Shown here piece by piece: positions 1 to 11,688 of a stretch of 64,000 nucleotides of DNA. The translations under genes were made by a program, and so were the position numbers. The stretch is from assembly GCA_916613615.1 (NCBI GenBank), contig OU744725.1, positions 14,826,584 through 14,890,583 on the forward strand. The letters are read 5' to 3'. The DNA comes from Steromphala cineraria. Lineage: Eukaryota > Mollusca > Gastropoda > Trochida > Trochidae. The notes under the pieces were generated by a model. That model made no database searches. It was not told the DNA's origin and worked only from the letters and a program-made list of their open reading frames with translations. Each line of letters opens with the position of its first letter. Position 1 is the first letter of the stretch.

Positions 1-184
1 CTTGATTATTACACAACCCAGTTGAAACATGTTTAGAGGGGTAACAGTTTGGTTAATTTATAATTACTTGATAAAGAAAAACGCTTACACTCAGTAAAGG
101 ACAATAACAATAAAAGTGAAGCCATTAATTCATAAGCGCTACTAGTGTTATATAAAGCCATGCACCACAAGGCACTGTGGTTAA

Positions 185-540
185 AGGGGCAGTAGCACGT
201 TTTTTGATAATTTTATATTTTAAAAATTGCACTTATAATTGTAAGTAAATGCCTAATGTATTATATTGACAGTGTCAACAATCACATTAAACAAGCCAAT
301 CACCCATAGTCAGAGGACAAAGTATGAGGATTTACATAAAATCCATTGGCGGCCATTTTTATGTGAACACCTATAATTCATTTTTGTTAGAAAAAGCAAT
401 CGCATGGCTGAACCTTACGTTATATATTTGAATTATTACTGCTCCATTTAGTTTAAATACATTGTCTTTCATTTGGAACCATTTATTTTCATTTTCCTAA
501 CATCACCTTATATTCCCCCTAAAAACGTGCTACTGCCCCT
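185..540. mobile_element. 356-bp TTAA-flanked MITE (Kolobok/T2-like), copy 1
   Basis: Terminal inverted repeats begin AGGGGCAGTAGCACGTTTTT at the left and read ACGTGCTACTGCCCCT at the right. The element is flanked on both sides by TTAA (181-184 and 541-544), a four-base target duplication. TTAA followed by AGGGG resembles T2/Kolobok-type MITEs, which I recall as beginning TTAAAGGRR. A second copy of identical length lies at 48212-48567 in the opposite orientation. It has no coding capacity. It lies upstream of the first visible SYTL exon, presumably in an intron. Confidence 0.85.
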
Positions 541-544
541 TTAA

Positions 545-1432
545 GTCTGATCATTAGTCATCATAAATACATATAATTTATTTTTAATAAATAATAAAAT
601 GATGATAGAACAACGCTTTTGTGACATTTTCACAAACTAACGAGATAATGGGCAGATAGGACAGTCCCTTTCAACTGCATCTCTTGTTTGTGAACCCAAG
701 TTTTTTTCATTACCTTTGAGCTTCATTCATGTAATATGGTGGTCGATAAAGTTCAACTCATTCAATCATCATTATATCAAATGTGATTGTGTTTGGAGAA
801 GATGAAGGAAATTCATATTTCATGATACTATAAGTTGATACCCAGAGTACCACAGAACACATTTGCGTCAGGGTCAAAAATGGCAAAATTTTGAATTAAC
901 AAAATTTCTCATGACATTGAAGTATTTTTGGTAAAAGAAATGGTGACGAATTCAAATATTTAAACAAATTCTTTGGTTCAGCTCTATGTTATAAGTATTT
1001 TTTATTTCTAAATGAATATTTTGTGCCATAAGGATATCAGCAAGTGTCCTGGGAATATCATGTCTACTTGAAATACAAATTGTCATTTAGTTTGTGAACT
1101 GTTCTTGGGTAGTCTTGCTTCTGTAACATGTGTTGGTGATTAGTTTTTACATTTTAGTTATTTGTTTCTTTTTGCCTATTTAAGGTGATCATCAATTAAC
1201 CAAGGCTTATATGAACATTGTTGTAACTTCAACTTCTGATGCGTATCTTGCTATCTTTGTTTAGGTTCACCAGCATATTTTTAAGTCATAGTCCATGAGA
1301 TCAATATGTTAACTAGTTGTATTGTTTTTTTCGTTGATCTTTTTGGACTCCACAGATTTTGGTATAAAAGTTTTAATAGTTTTCATTTTTTATTACTTCT
1401 TTTTTTTGTCAAGTTTTTTTTTCTTACTTTTT
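545..1432. other. Non-coding stretch, no feature seen
   Basis: AT-rich sequence with no ORF, RNA gene or clear repeat that I can support. It is presumably part of the intron upstream of the exon at 2546. Confidence 0.5.
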
Positions 1433-2130
1433 AGCTCATCAGGCCTGAAAGGCCAGATGGGCTTATGGCATGGCCCGTCGTCCGTAAACTTTTGACACTT
1501 TCGACTTCTCCTCAAAAACCATATACACTAGAGAGCTGAAATTGTGTGTATAGGTACCTTGGCATGTGGGGATTCTGATTTGTAACTTTGGTGAACCTGT
1601 GACCCCAATTTAGGGCCACAGGGGCCACACCCTTAAAACCTATGTTCGTTTTCTTCTCCAGAAGCAGAAGCCCCAGAGAGTTGATATTTTGGGTGCAGGC
1701 ACCTTGGCATGTGGGGATTCTAATTTGTAACTTTTGTGACCCTGTGACCCCAATTAAGGGCCACAGGGGCCACGCCCTTAAAACCTATATTCGTCTTCTT
1801 CTCCAGAACCAATGACTCTGGAGAGCTGATATTTTGTGTGCAGGTGCCTTGGCATGTGGGGATTCTAATTTGTAACTTTTGTGACCCTGTGACCCCAATT
1901 ATTTCTAAGAATCTAAGGGACCATGCCCTAAAAACCTATTTTCATCTTCTTCTCCAGAAGCAGAAGGCCTAGAAAGCTGAAACTTTGTGTACAAACTCCT
2001 TATCTAGTGAGGATTATAAATTGTAGCTTTAGTGGCCCCATGGCCCCTACTCAGGGGGCACCACATTGGCCACACCCTATAGCGAAATCAAATGTAAAGC
2101 CTGATGAGCTACAGAGCCCATGGCTCTATT
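1433..2130 (+). mobile_element. Family 1 hairpin-headed tandem-monomer element, copy A
   Basis: The element starts with an imperfect hairpin: AGCTCATCAGGCCT pairs with AGGCCAGATGGGCT. A short GTCC-containing stretch and GTAAACTTTT follow. Then come about three monomers of ~145 bp, each with a 'ccttggcatgtgggga' or 'gtgaccctgtgacccc' segment. It ends with GCCTGATGAGCTACAGAGCC, which repeats the hairpin arm. Other copies are at 10549 and 25428. The layout resembles bivalve pearl or Helentron-associated (HINE) elements as I remember them. It has no coding capacity. Confidence 0.7.
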
Positions 2131-2545
2131 TTTTTTCAAATAGTTTTGGAAGAAATATCTAATTTCTTAACAATTTAATTTGGAATTAGTGAATAAAATA
2201 CCAGAAGGAAATATCTTGAATAGAATTACTAATATACAAAAACACTTTCCAACTTTGATATATTATTGATAAACTTGATAAACAAGGATTAATTACAATT
2301 TTGTAAAATATATTTGAAACTCAGATTCATTGTAAAGTTGTCCAAAAAAAGTTTTGTTCAATGATCAGTTATGTTGAAAGATTAAAATGTGCCATTGAAT
2401 GCTTTTGTTTTGATGCTCATGGTTCTTTATTATGGCAAAGAATTCAGCCATTTACATGAAAGATATTGTGAATAAATCATTTGCAGAAGGTCATGTATGC
2501 ATGAGAATGATTCCAAGTTTATGACCCATGTTCCCTCTGTTACAG

Positions 2546-3424
2546 GCAACCTCACTTCTAAATCTCGCGAGGCCGACGGAAGCAACGGAGGACCAGACTC
2601 TAAACGTGGACTGGTGAAGAATAATTCTGCCAGCCATGAGGAATTGGACAGGGTGGAATACCCGAAGGACTCTGACAAAAAGAGACTTTCAAGTTTGTTT
2701 GATTCCTTTAAATCCAGCAAGGATGAAACTGAAGAGCAAATACAAGTCCGCCATGTTTCCTGTCGACGGCGGCGAGACTCTGATTCCGAGTCTGACTCAG
2801 GATCTTCCCTGGAAGGGGAATCTCCAATGGAGGTTGGAGATTCCAAGACGCAATCCTCCGATCATCTCTCTTCCGCTCATTCAGCTTCTCTTGCTCAGAA
2901 CCTTTCCGAAACAGAGAGCACATCGGATATGCTTCGAGAGAAGAGACTTTCGGCGGAAATATCGATAGAAGCTCAAGTGCCTAGTGAAGACAATAATCAA
3001 AATGGTGGACAGTCCTCTGAAGAAATGTCTCGACAGTCACCTGAAGTTGTCCCCATGATGCCCACAGAAACTGTGATTACCATTAAGCGTAGGTCGGGTG
3101 AGCCCGAGTATCTACCAACCCTCGAAGAATCGGTTGAGTGTCCTGTGTCCCCTGCTAGAAATACCTCCCAGATGTCCGAACATCGATCAAACATCGTACG
3201 GAGGACTTCCTCTGAGAAATCTGACTCCAGTATGTCTTCAGCCCGTACTGCTTCCCCTGCAACCAAAATGAGGCTCCTTGACCTTGCCAGTAAGCGTGCC
3301 TTGGAACGAGAAAGTTTTGATCATGATGAGTCTGGAAATGAAAGTCCGAAACACAAGGATGATTCGCTGAGCAATGGATTAAGCCAACCCAAGCGGACAC
3401 CAATCAACGGGTCATCAGCGAGAC
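2546..3424 (+). CDS. SYTL: Synaptotagmin-like protein, linker exon A (first visible exon)
   Basis: An internal exon of 879 nt (293 codons) in the disordered linker of a synaptotagmin-like protein. The acceptor is ctctgttacag|gcaacc and the donor is gagac|gtgagt. Both ends are phase 1. An ATG at 2497 lies in frame in the intron but is not the gene start, because the N-terminal Slp homology domain that binds Rab27 is missing and must lie upstream of the window. The peptide is Ser-, Glu- and Arg-rich, with basic patches such as RHVSCRRRRDSDSESD and many SP or RxxS phospho-like sites. No globular domain is visible. Membership in the SYTL gene rests on strand, phase continuity with the next exons, and the family habit of a long low-complexity linker before the C2 domains. 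Confidence 0.75.
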
Positions 3425-4496
3425 GTGAGTACAACGATATATGGAATGATGCATGCTGATGTTATATTATATCATGTGCTGTGAAGCATGGAAATGTACC
3501 CTTCTTGTTGGATATAGAGCTTGTTTTGTAACATTGTATCCTATCCTAAGTGTGGTTATATCTGTAATGTGCTGTGTGACCTGCATGTACTCTGCCTTTC
3601 CTATTAATAGGAGCTATGAGAGACATGTTTTTCATTTTCTTCCAATTATATTTTTAATAAAGATCTTTTGTTTTCCAAAGTAATTAGAATAAAATATTTC
3701 TTGAAGAGAGGTGTTGATTAAGCCTCAGAATAGATATTGGAATGGCATTTTTAAATGCATTGAATAAACTACATTTTTCTTTTTTTTACTTTATAAATGA
3801 GGTTGCCTAAAATAAAATTTTAATGGAAGCAACTCGCTGCTTGTTTTTGCATTGAAAATTAAATGCTGCGATGTCTTGTCTATTCATTTTGTTCTTGCAT
3901 GTCTTAATTCATTTTTCTGGATATGAAGAGAATTGTGTGAGCACTGTTTTTATCCTTTTTTAAACATTTCTGACTAACAAGCAGACAAAATTCCAGAATA
4001 TTGATTCAAGAGCTCTCTAATGAACTTGAAATTTCTGTTAGTTTGCATTAGGGTAGGCATGTGGTTGTTGAAAACAAATTTCTTAGTTGATCACTTTTCG
4101 CCGTGACAAAATTGTCTGCATATATTATTTGGACTCTTTTTGGTTCGAGCTACTCAGTTTGTGACTTTGGCATTTGTTCTTATCTTTGTTAAAATGGTTT
4201 TCTTGAGGGAATGGAAAATGACTGCATCATGGAGAATTTTTTGAGCTTCGGACAGTTCTTTTATAAGTGTAAAATGACACTTTTTAATTACATTGTGAAG
4301 TTATTTTTCAATATGTTATTATCAAAATTTCAAGATGATAAAGGTACTCAGTTTAAATTTTCTTTCATTTTTTAAGAGATTGATATTTATTGTTCAATGA
4401 TTTGTATATGTCTGTTAATAATTTAGTTCATCTGTATCTTTTGTTATCTGTTCAATGCTAACAAAGTTACTGTTTTGCTGTTTGTTTGTTCGTCAG
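3425..4496 (+). other. Intron between linker exons A and B
   Basis: Phase-1 intron with a consensus GTGAGT donor and a pyrimidine-rich acceptor ending ttcgtcag. It is AT-rich and I see no embedded element. Confidence 0.7.
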
Positions 4497-4997
4497 ATGA
4501 GTTGGGTGAAGGGTTTGGTGTGTTTAAAGCGGTAGAAGAAAGCTCTTGCACTCCTGGTGAAGGAAGACACGGCACTTTAGCAGGAGATCCTTTGGGTCCG
4601 AGTTTAGATCCACCTTCCCCGCAATCGGTGCACGCGCATAAACTTGCTTTTCACTCTCTTGACACTGAACAAGGGGGGATCACTCCAAGAGAAACTTTAT
4701 ACACTGAGCGTGGAAATCTTGGCTTTGGTGATGATAACATGCCTGCATTTCCAGTTACTGACAATTATTCTAGGAATGTAATGCATGATACATTTCAGCA
4801 TGAACCTATTACTCAAACTAACACTGGTGAAGGGCACTTGCTTCGTTTCTGGTCTGATGTTGACAATGACGATGATAACTCTGTTGACAACCAATTTGTT
4901 GAAAATCAATTTATCGCTAGTGATAGTCTAGGTGTTGATCGTTGTCAGTCTGACAATGTGGATTCTGTTACTACTTTTACTGATACTGATGGTAATG

Positions 4998-5032
<35 letters not shown>

Positions 5033-8000
5033 TCTGTTGCTGCAGCAGATGTTTCACCCAACATTGTCCCTTTATCAAATATTTACTCAGTCACCCAATT
5101 TCAATCTAGTCCTGTAGTTCGTTCCTCAAACTCTGAAGTTAATGTTGCCTTTAGTACTCCGGAACCAAGCTACACACAGATTGCATTTAATGTCATCCCA
5201 CATATTGAAAATACATCTGAATGTTCCAAAATAAAGCATACAGAAGCAATGTTTAAAGAAAGTTTGAGTGACCTAGAGCAAAGAAGTACCAATGACCAAT
5301 ATACTGATCTTACAGATTGCCAAACACAATGCCCAGATGATAAAATTGAATCATTAAATCCACTTTCTCAAGAAAATGAAGCTAATATTGGATCTGAGAA
5401 ACAGAATGAACCTTTGAATACCTTGTCCAAAAAAGGAAAAACTAGCCTTTCAAAACCATTGTCAAATATTGAAACTGTAAGCGAAAGTGAAAGACAAACT
5501 GTACCTGGAAGACTTTTGTCTCAGAGCAGTGAAAATGGATCTATTAGATATTTTAGACCGTTGTCTCAAGGTAGTGAAACTGGATCTGAGAGAGATGTTA
5601 GATCTGTAAGACCTTTGTCTCAAGGTAGCAAAACTGGATCTGAGAGAGATTTTAAGTCTGTGAGACCCTTGTCTCAAGGTAGCGAAACTGGATCTGAGAG
5701 AGATGTTAGATCTGTAAGACCTTTGTCTCAAGGTAGCAAAACTGGATCTGAGAGAGGTTTTAGGTCTGTGAGACCTTTGTCTCAAGGTAGCGAAACTGGA
5801 TTTACAAGACCGATATCACAAAGCAGTGGGACTGGTTCTTTCAGTTCTGGCTATGATGTTGATATAGGTGTGAGTGAACTTGTCTTGCATGATGTCAATC
5901 CCAGACTTGCCATGATGGTTCGGAGAGAACAGTTGCTCTCTTGCTCTGATTCTAGTTTAGATGATGATTGGACTCCAGATCAAGAAAAGATCAATGAAAC
6001 AACAGCAGTTGTTGAGCCACATACATTTGGTGATGAAATACCATTGGTTGATCTGTCCGACTGTGCGGTTTTAGAGAAGCATTTTCAAGAAGAGCTTTGT
6101 CCAGAGGAGACTGTAACAGCAACAAGTGTTGTCTCTGATCCATTTTGTAAAGATAGTCTTTTGCTTGATCTGTCTTCCAATGAGAGTTTACAGAGACGTG
6201 TTAAAGAAGGAAGTGGTTCAGAAGAGACTGTAACAGCAACAGATGTTGTCTCTGAGCCATTTGATGATGGAAGTATGTTGGTTGATCTGTATGATAATGA
6301 TGGTTTACAGAGACATGTTAAAGAAGCTATTTGTCCCAAACTGACTGCCACAGAAATTGTCTCTGATCCATTTGGTGATGAAAGACCAATGGATGACTTT
6401 TCTGTCCATGACAGTTTACAAAGTCATTTTCAAACGGTGGTTGTTGATGTCCATCAGTCTTCCGGTACATTTGATGTTCTTGATAGTGACTTGATGTGTT
6501 GCCAAGATGTTGAAAAAGCTGACTTAGCAAGAAATGTCCAATTGATTGATCTCACAGACTCTTCAAAAGACGAGAACCTCCCTGATGAATCAGTTGGAGT
6601 TGATGTTTTGATGATGAAGGAATCTCTTTATAGCTTGAGGTCACCAAGACCTGATACAGAACCAGTTTCCAGCATTACACTTTTAGATAATGAGGATGTC
6701 AGTCCTGTATCTAAATCTTCTGAAGAGGTAAGTAATCCAGTTGGAGGTTCTCCAAATCAAGAAGAAATGATTTTGGATATTGGCACTGAAACACACCAAA
6801 CTGAGAATTTATCAGGGCTTATTGATCTAGAGTCAGCAAAGCAAGGTAGTAGTTCACTTCTTCAAAATGTAGATTCTAAAACCACAATGCCGAAAGATGA
6901 AATTATGGTCAACATCAAACCGAAAGACCAAGATAGACTATCTACAAGAACAGAAACAGAAAAGAGTAAAATACAAGGATTATTAGCATTTTGGAAAGAA
7001 AAACAAACATCTGTCTCAGAGGTAGAAAGCAGGAAACAAACCAAAGAGCATGACGCAAAGTCCAAACAGCAGAGTTGTAGCAAAGCATTTCAGGCCCCCA
7101 TTGTTTCAGAAGCTGCAAATACATTCTCAATTGAGAAAGGTATCAATGAATTGGAAGATATGACAGTTGACAACACTAAGGTAACTGCTATGGATGATTA
7201 TGTAAGTTGTGATGAGCAGGTAATCGTTAAGGATTCAATTCAGACTATTACTAAGGACAGTTGCTTTTCAACCACAAGCACCTGCACTTCTTGTTCTCCA
7301 GCACTTTCTGACACTTTCACTCATCTTGCCCCTGTTTCTGGTAATCTTAGTGACTCTGATATAACCATTTCTGACCTAACCAACTCATCTAAGTATTCTG
7401 ATGCTTCTGACCCTAGCATCTCTCCACTGTCCAGTGACACAGAGTCCTCTGTTCTTGCTGTTGATTCTAATCCACAATATGCATGTTCCTCATCTGACCA
7501 CGTAACATCAGCCAGAGAAATAGAACTTGATATTAAGCCTAACAGGGAAAGCATGCAGGTTACTCTAGACAACATAACATCAGCTAGGGACCTAGAACTA
7601 GACACACTCCAGCCCAGGGATAGTATTCAAGTGACATCTGATGTAACCAGAAAGCAGCTAGGTGTAGCTCCTGTTTGTAAGAAAAGTGTTAGGGTAGCTG
7701 TAGAACCTCCTGAACATGTATCCACAGAACATGCTTCTGCTTCAGCTAACTCACCACAGCCAGAAACGTGCAGTGAGTCCGAAGTTGAGGACTTTGAGGT
7801 GGAAGAGTTCCCACTGTATGCTTCTCCAGAGGAGGTGCAGGAACTTCAGTCATCTGCTGATGAAGGTGTGGACTCTGTTCTTGATGTGAAGCTTCAACAG
7901 ATCAGGGATCTGCCTGTGCAGGCTGATGCAAATGTGGCAGACAGGAAGGATCCTGCTGATGATAAGGACACAGTCAGCAATCATAAGACTCGAGAAGACA

Positions 8001-9665
8001 AGGTCGACAGTGCATTGCATCAGGCACAAGAAAAGGTTATACAGCAAAAGGAAAATGATACTGACAATGACATCAGAGACCTATTTGTGAAGAATGAAGA
8101 TGAAATCTCCGCAAGTGTTCAAGACACAGATACTGTTCCCATCATGCGTAAGGAGAGAGGAAGAAAAAGAAACAGACATGAAGAAGTTAGTTTTGAAAAT
8201 GAAGATATACTTGAGACAAAGTCTGAGCCATCAACTGTTCATCATAATCTGATGGATGACGCCCCTGAGAGGACATCGACACCAAAGAATAGGATAGAGA
8301 CAATAGATGATGACACCCTGTTCAAGTTGCTTTCCTCAGTACCTTTATCCACAACTACTTTAGAAGGTTTAGAACCACCAAAAAGGAGAGGTTCAAAAGA
8401 TGACAGTGAAATACAACTTAAATCCACAAGTCAATCCTCAACAACAGCAGCATCTTCAGCAGCAACCATGGTCAATCTGTCCCAGATTGGAATGCCTGTT
8501 AGCAATGATGAAGGCGATCCCTTTGCAACAGAGTCTGCTGATGTGAGAGAAGCGATGCAGCGCTACCTGGAGCAGGAAGAAGAGATGTCGGACTGTCTCA
8601 GTGTCATCACTGAGAGGACTGAACCAGAGGATGATGACTACGACGATGTTTCAGAAATTAGCAAAGGGTTGGATGAAACTGTAGAAGATGATGAGCTTGA
8701 TAAAGAAATTGAAAAAATCTACCAAGCAAACTTGCACATTGACAGCTACCTGTCTAGTGAATCCTTCAGCTCAGGAACTGTGTCTGCAGCCATCAAGAAG
8801 TCGAGGAAAGGACTCCAAAAGAAACATATAGCAGAAGTTCTTTCCAGTCCAATATCCCATGATCTTCCTGCTATCACTGAATCTGAACCTGAGAACACAG
8901 AAACCCAAGACAAAGGGAACACAGAGGGTCAAGAGGGAGAAAGTCATGAAAAGTTATCCACAGTTTCGGACACAATTTCGGCATATCTGAGTGATATGAG
9001 CTCTGTGGACAACTCCAACCTACAGACTCCAGCCAGCAGTGAACCTGTGTCTGATGAAGATGACAAGTCAGATCCGGCAGCAACTGCAAGTGATGAACAG
9101 GACTCTGCTTGGTTTGACATGTCCATGTCCATGGACTCTGTGAAAGAGGTTTTGACTCCTAGAGGCTCAGTTCTTCAGGTGGAAGACTTGAAGGCATCGC
9201 TCAGCTCTGAGACTCTTTGTGATGAGGATCTGCCCCGAGATGATGAGGACGAAGTTGATTCAAACACAAATCAAAATGGAGAATCTCAAAGGGAGGATGA
9301 TGGACATAAATTAGAATCACAGGAACAGGACGAAATTATAGTAGACATGCAGACTGAACAAGAAATGAGCGGAAATCAAATAATAAAAAGTCAATCTGAT
9401 AATCAAAATGATAATGAAATAAAAGTACAAAATCAAGACATTGAAAATATCAATGAACAGGATCTTGGGTTAGAGTCAGGGAATGCCAGCACTCCATCAT
9501 CTGTATCTAAGCATGTTGCTGATGAAGTTACTGTAACCTCTGACACAATTCTCTCCTCTTCCTCCCTTGTTACCTCCCTTCCCGACCTTGACCCTCAAGC
9601 CCAATCAACGACCTTGACCTCAACATTTGCTGCTTCTCCTGCTTCATCTACTGAGAGTTCATCAG
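4497..9665 (+). CDS. SYTL: Synaptotagmin-like protein, giant linker exon B (5169 nt)
   Basis: A single open exon of 5169 nt (1723 codons). The acceptor is tgttcgtcag|atgagt and the donor is ttcatcag|gtacaa. Both ends are phase 1, so skipping it would keep the frame. The protein is Ser/Thr/Asp/Glu-rich with no recognisable fold. Visible features in order are a nine-alanine run encoded by pure GCT codons (5006-5032), about six 18-residue units of the type RPLSQGSETGSERDVRSV (5555-5824), three to four ~37-residue units with an ETVTAT..VVS.PF core (about 6100-6440), a basic patch RKERGRKRNRHEE (near 8147), and acidic clusters such as EPEDDDYDDVSE. It ends in Ser-rich sequence. Slp linkers are usually a few hundred residues in vertebrates; long linkers are known in invertebrate bitesize. 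Assignment to the gene is by strand and phase match on both sides. Confidence 0.8.
5006..5032 (+). repeat. (GCT)9 coding trinucleotide repeat
   Basis: Nine uninterrupted GCT codons encode poly-alanine inside the giant exon, followed by Ser-Val-Ala-Ala-Ala. A pure codon run of this kind is likely to be length-polymorphic. Confidence 0.9.
5555..5824 (+). repeat. In-frame 54-bp coding repeat (18-residue RPLSQ units)
   Basis: Tandem 54-bp units encode peptides beginning RPLSQGSxTGSERD. SET..DV and SKT..DF/GF variants alternate, giving a 108-bp higher-order period. The first and last units are degenerate (LLSQSS and RPISQSS). The frame is preserved throughout, as expected for expansion inside a disordered linker. 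Confidence 0.85.
6100..6440 (+). repeat. In-frame degenerate ~111-bp coding repeat
   Basis: Three to four diverged units of about 37 residues share an ETVTAT..VVS.PF core, then a Leu-x-Asp-Leu segment, then LQRxVKE. Divergence is much greater than in the 18-residue array, which suggests an older duplication. Confidence 0.7.
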
Positions 9666-10548
9666 GTACAAACTACATTCCCTCTTTCATCTCTATCAAA
9701 CTATTTAACTATAAAATGTGTTCATTTGAATTTAGTTCAGTAATTTCTTTTTATTAGTTAAACTTTTAACGTTCAAATTTTAGTTCCTCTTGTTTTTCTT
9801 ACCTCCAATTTCTTTTAAGTTTATGATTCTCAAATGCAATAACATCTCTTTTAGAAATAACATTCACCTGAAACTTTACATGGGATAAGTTTGAAATTGC
9901 AGTGTACATTTTATTAATATTATGCATGTTGGATCAATTATATATATGATTTCAAATCTTCAAATTCAATATCAAATATCTTCCTGAAACAGACAGAATA
10001 CAATGCATTGCAGTATGATGTTGAGTTGACAGTTTCTATGTCAGCGGTATGTATTCAATTAAAAGACGAAGGATAGCCCAAATTGGCCAATGTTTCAATA
10101 GTGAATAATTCATTTCAATATCATGAAGTCTTGCAGTTGATCCATACAATAAAAGTGAATAGTTCTGTTGTATGTGGTGATGGTATGGTTTAGTGGGCTA
10201 CTATGGCTGTTGGTTTCGGCGTAGTTTGCATGAAGCTGGTGTGTAGGTGTTGTTATATACTAATCAACATTCATTTGCATGTGTGTTGTAATCAGTCACT
10301 CGGTCATGATTCATCCTGATAGCTGTGTATTTCACATTTACAGATACACATGAAGTGTTTAGAATTGTAAAATAAAAGATAAGTTGTAGCTTTAAACAAA
10401 CAAAACACTTTGTATATCTGCAACCACTTGGTAATTGTTATGTTTGTAAATTGGTTAAATTGGTGTTTTTTAAATCAAATCTTTTGTCAACACAGTTATC
10501 AGACATTGTAATGTCTTTTTTCTCAGTTGATTCTAAACTTTGATTTTT
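9666..10548 (+). other. Start of the long 13.2-kb intron, no element seen here
   Basis: The intron runs from the donor at 9666 to the acceptor at 22894. This first part is AT-rich without recognisable repeats or conserved ORFs. An in-frame read-through of the giant exon stops about 30 codons after the donor. Confidence 0.6.
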
Positions 10549-11688
10549 AGCTCATCTGGCCTGTAAGGCTCGATGGGCTTACGGCATGGCATAGTGTCCG
10601 GCGTCCGTCCGTCCATCTGTCTGTCACAGAGGCCACGCCCTAAAAACCTATTTTTATCTTCTTCTCCAGAAGCATAAGGCCTAGAAAACTGAAAGTTTGT
10701 GTACAGACTCCTTGAATAATGAGGATTAAAAATTGTAGCTTTGGTGGGCCTGTGGCTCCTAATAAGGGCCACATGGGCCACGCCCAAAAAATCTATTTTC
10801 ATTGTCTTCTTCATAAGCATAAGGCCTAGAAAGCTGACACCTTATGTGCTTACTCCTTGACTAGTGAGGATTGAAAAATTGTAGCTTTGGTCGGCCTGTT
10901 GCCCCTGATAAGGGCCCTTAACCCTTACGATGCGGGTATATATTTCTGCTCTACAAGCCCACGTGGCGGAATTGTTTTGTCCGGTGCCAGCCACCGTTAT
11001 ATCCTGATTGGCCGCTTCTTTATTTTTGTGCGCGGATATACATATGATACATGGAAATAAAGACAATTCTCTCCTCTATACGATGATGTATAAATTATGA
11101 AATTATCTCTAATGGTTCGTGAGATATAAATGCCGCAAAGTGGGTACCCTCAATCATTTTGAGGTAAAAAATAAAATTTGCGACACTTGTCGCAACGCTT
11201 GCCGTTCCTGTTTTTGTACACGCATATACATATGATACATGGAAAGAAAGACAATTCTTTCCAATACACGATGATGTAAAAATTATAGAATTATCTCTAA
11301 TGGTTCGTGAGATATGAATGCCGCAAGGTGGGTACCCTCAATCATTTTTGAGAAAAGGTTTGATATTTTATATCTGGGAGCAGCCAAGACTGCTTGCAGT
11401 CAATTATAGCCTTATCCTGAAAGTTACAGATTTCGCCAAGAGGGCTTACGTGCCATTTTATATTTGGCCCAGAAATATCACGCGCCCCGCATCGTAAGGG
11501 TTAAAATCTATTTTCATCTTCTTCTCCAGAAGTATAAGGCCTAGAAAGCTGCAACTTATCACCTATATACTTTATTTTAGGATTGCTATCCTGTGGCCCC
11601 TACAAAGGGGGAACCACATTGGCCACACTCTACAGCAAAATTGAATATGAAGCCTGATGAGCTACAGAGCCAGTGGCTTAATATTTTT
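10549..11688 (+). mobile_element. Family 1 hairpin-headed element, copy B (interrupted by a MITE)
   Basis: It starts AGCTCATCTGGCCTGTAAGG and continues through (GTCC)-rich sequence and ~145-bp monomers containing 'agggccac' and 'cttcttctccagaag' blocks. It ends GCCTGATGAGCTACAGAGCC. A 579-bp piggyBac-like MITE (10922-11500) sits inside a monomer at a TTAA. It abuts the family 2 element that starts at 11689. Confidence 0.7.
10922..11500. mobile_element. piggyBac-like MITE nested in family 1 copy B
   Basis: Perfect 15-bp terminal inverted repeats, CCCTTACGATGCGGG at the left and CCCGCATCGTAAGGG at the right. TTAA is duplicated at 10918-10921 and 11501-11504. The host monomer normally reads 'gcccttaaaac..tattttcatc' here, so the site contained a single TTAA before insertion. 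TTAA duplication with CCCT termini is the piggyBac signature. The interior also carries a duplicated segment with 'atacatatgatacatggaaa' near 11038 and 11225. No transposase is present. Confidence 0.88.

Noticed and set aside
2497..2545. ATG at 2497 as the SYTL start codon
   Set aside because: A good acceptor (ctctgttacag) lies at 2545, the phase fits an upstream exon, and the family needs an N-terminal SHD that is absent here.
5462..5785. Antisense open frame over the 54-bp coding repeat
   Set aside because: It is a shadow of the in-frame repeat on the + strand, which has splice support and a very long open frame.
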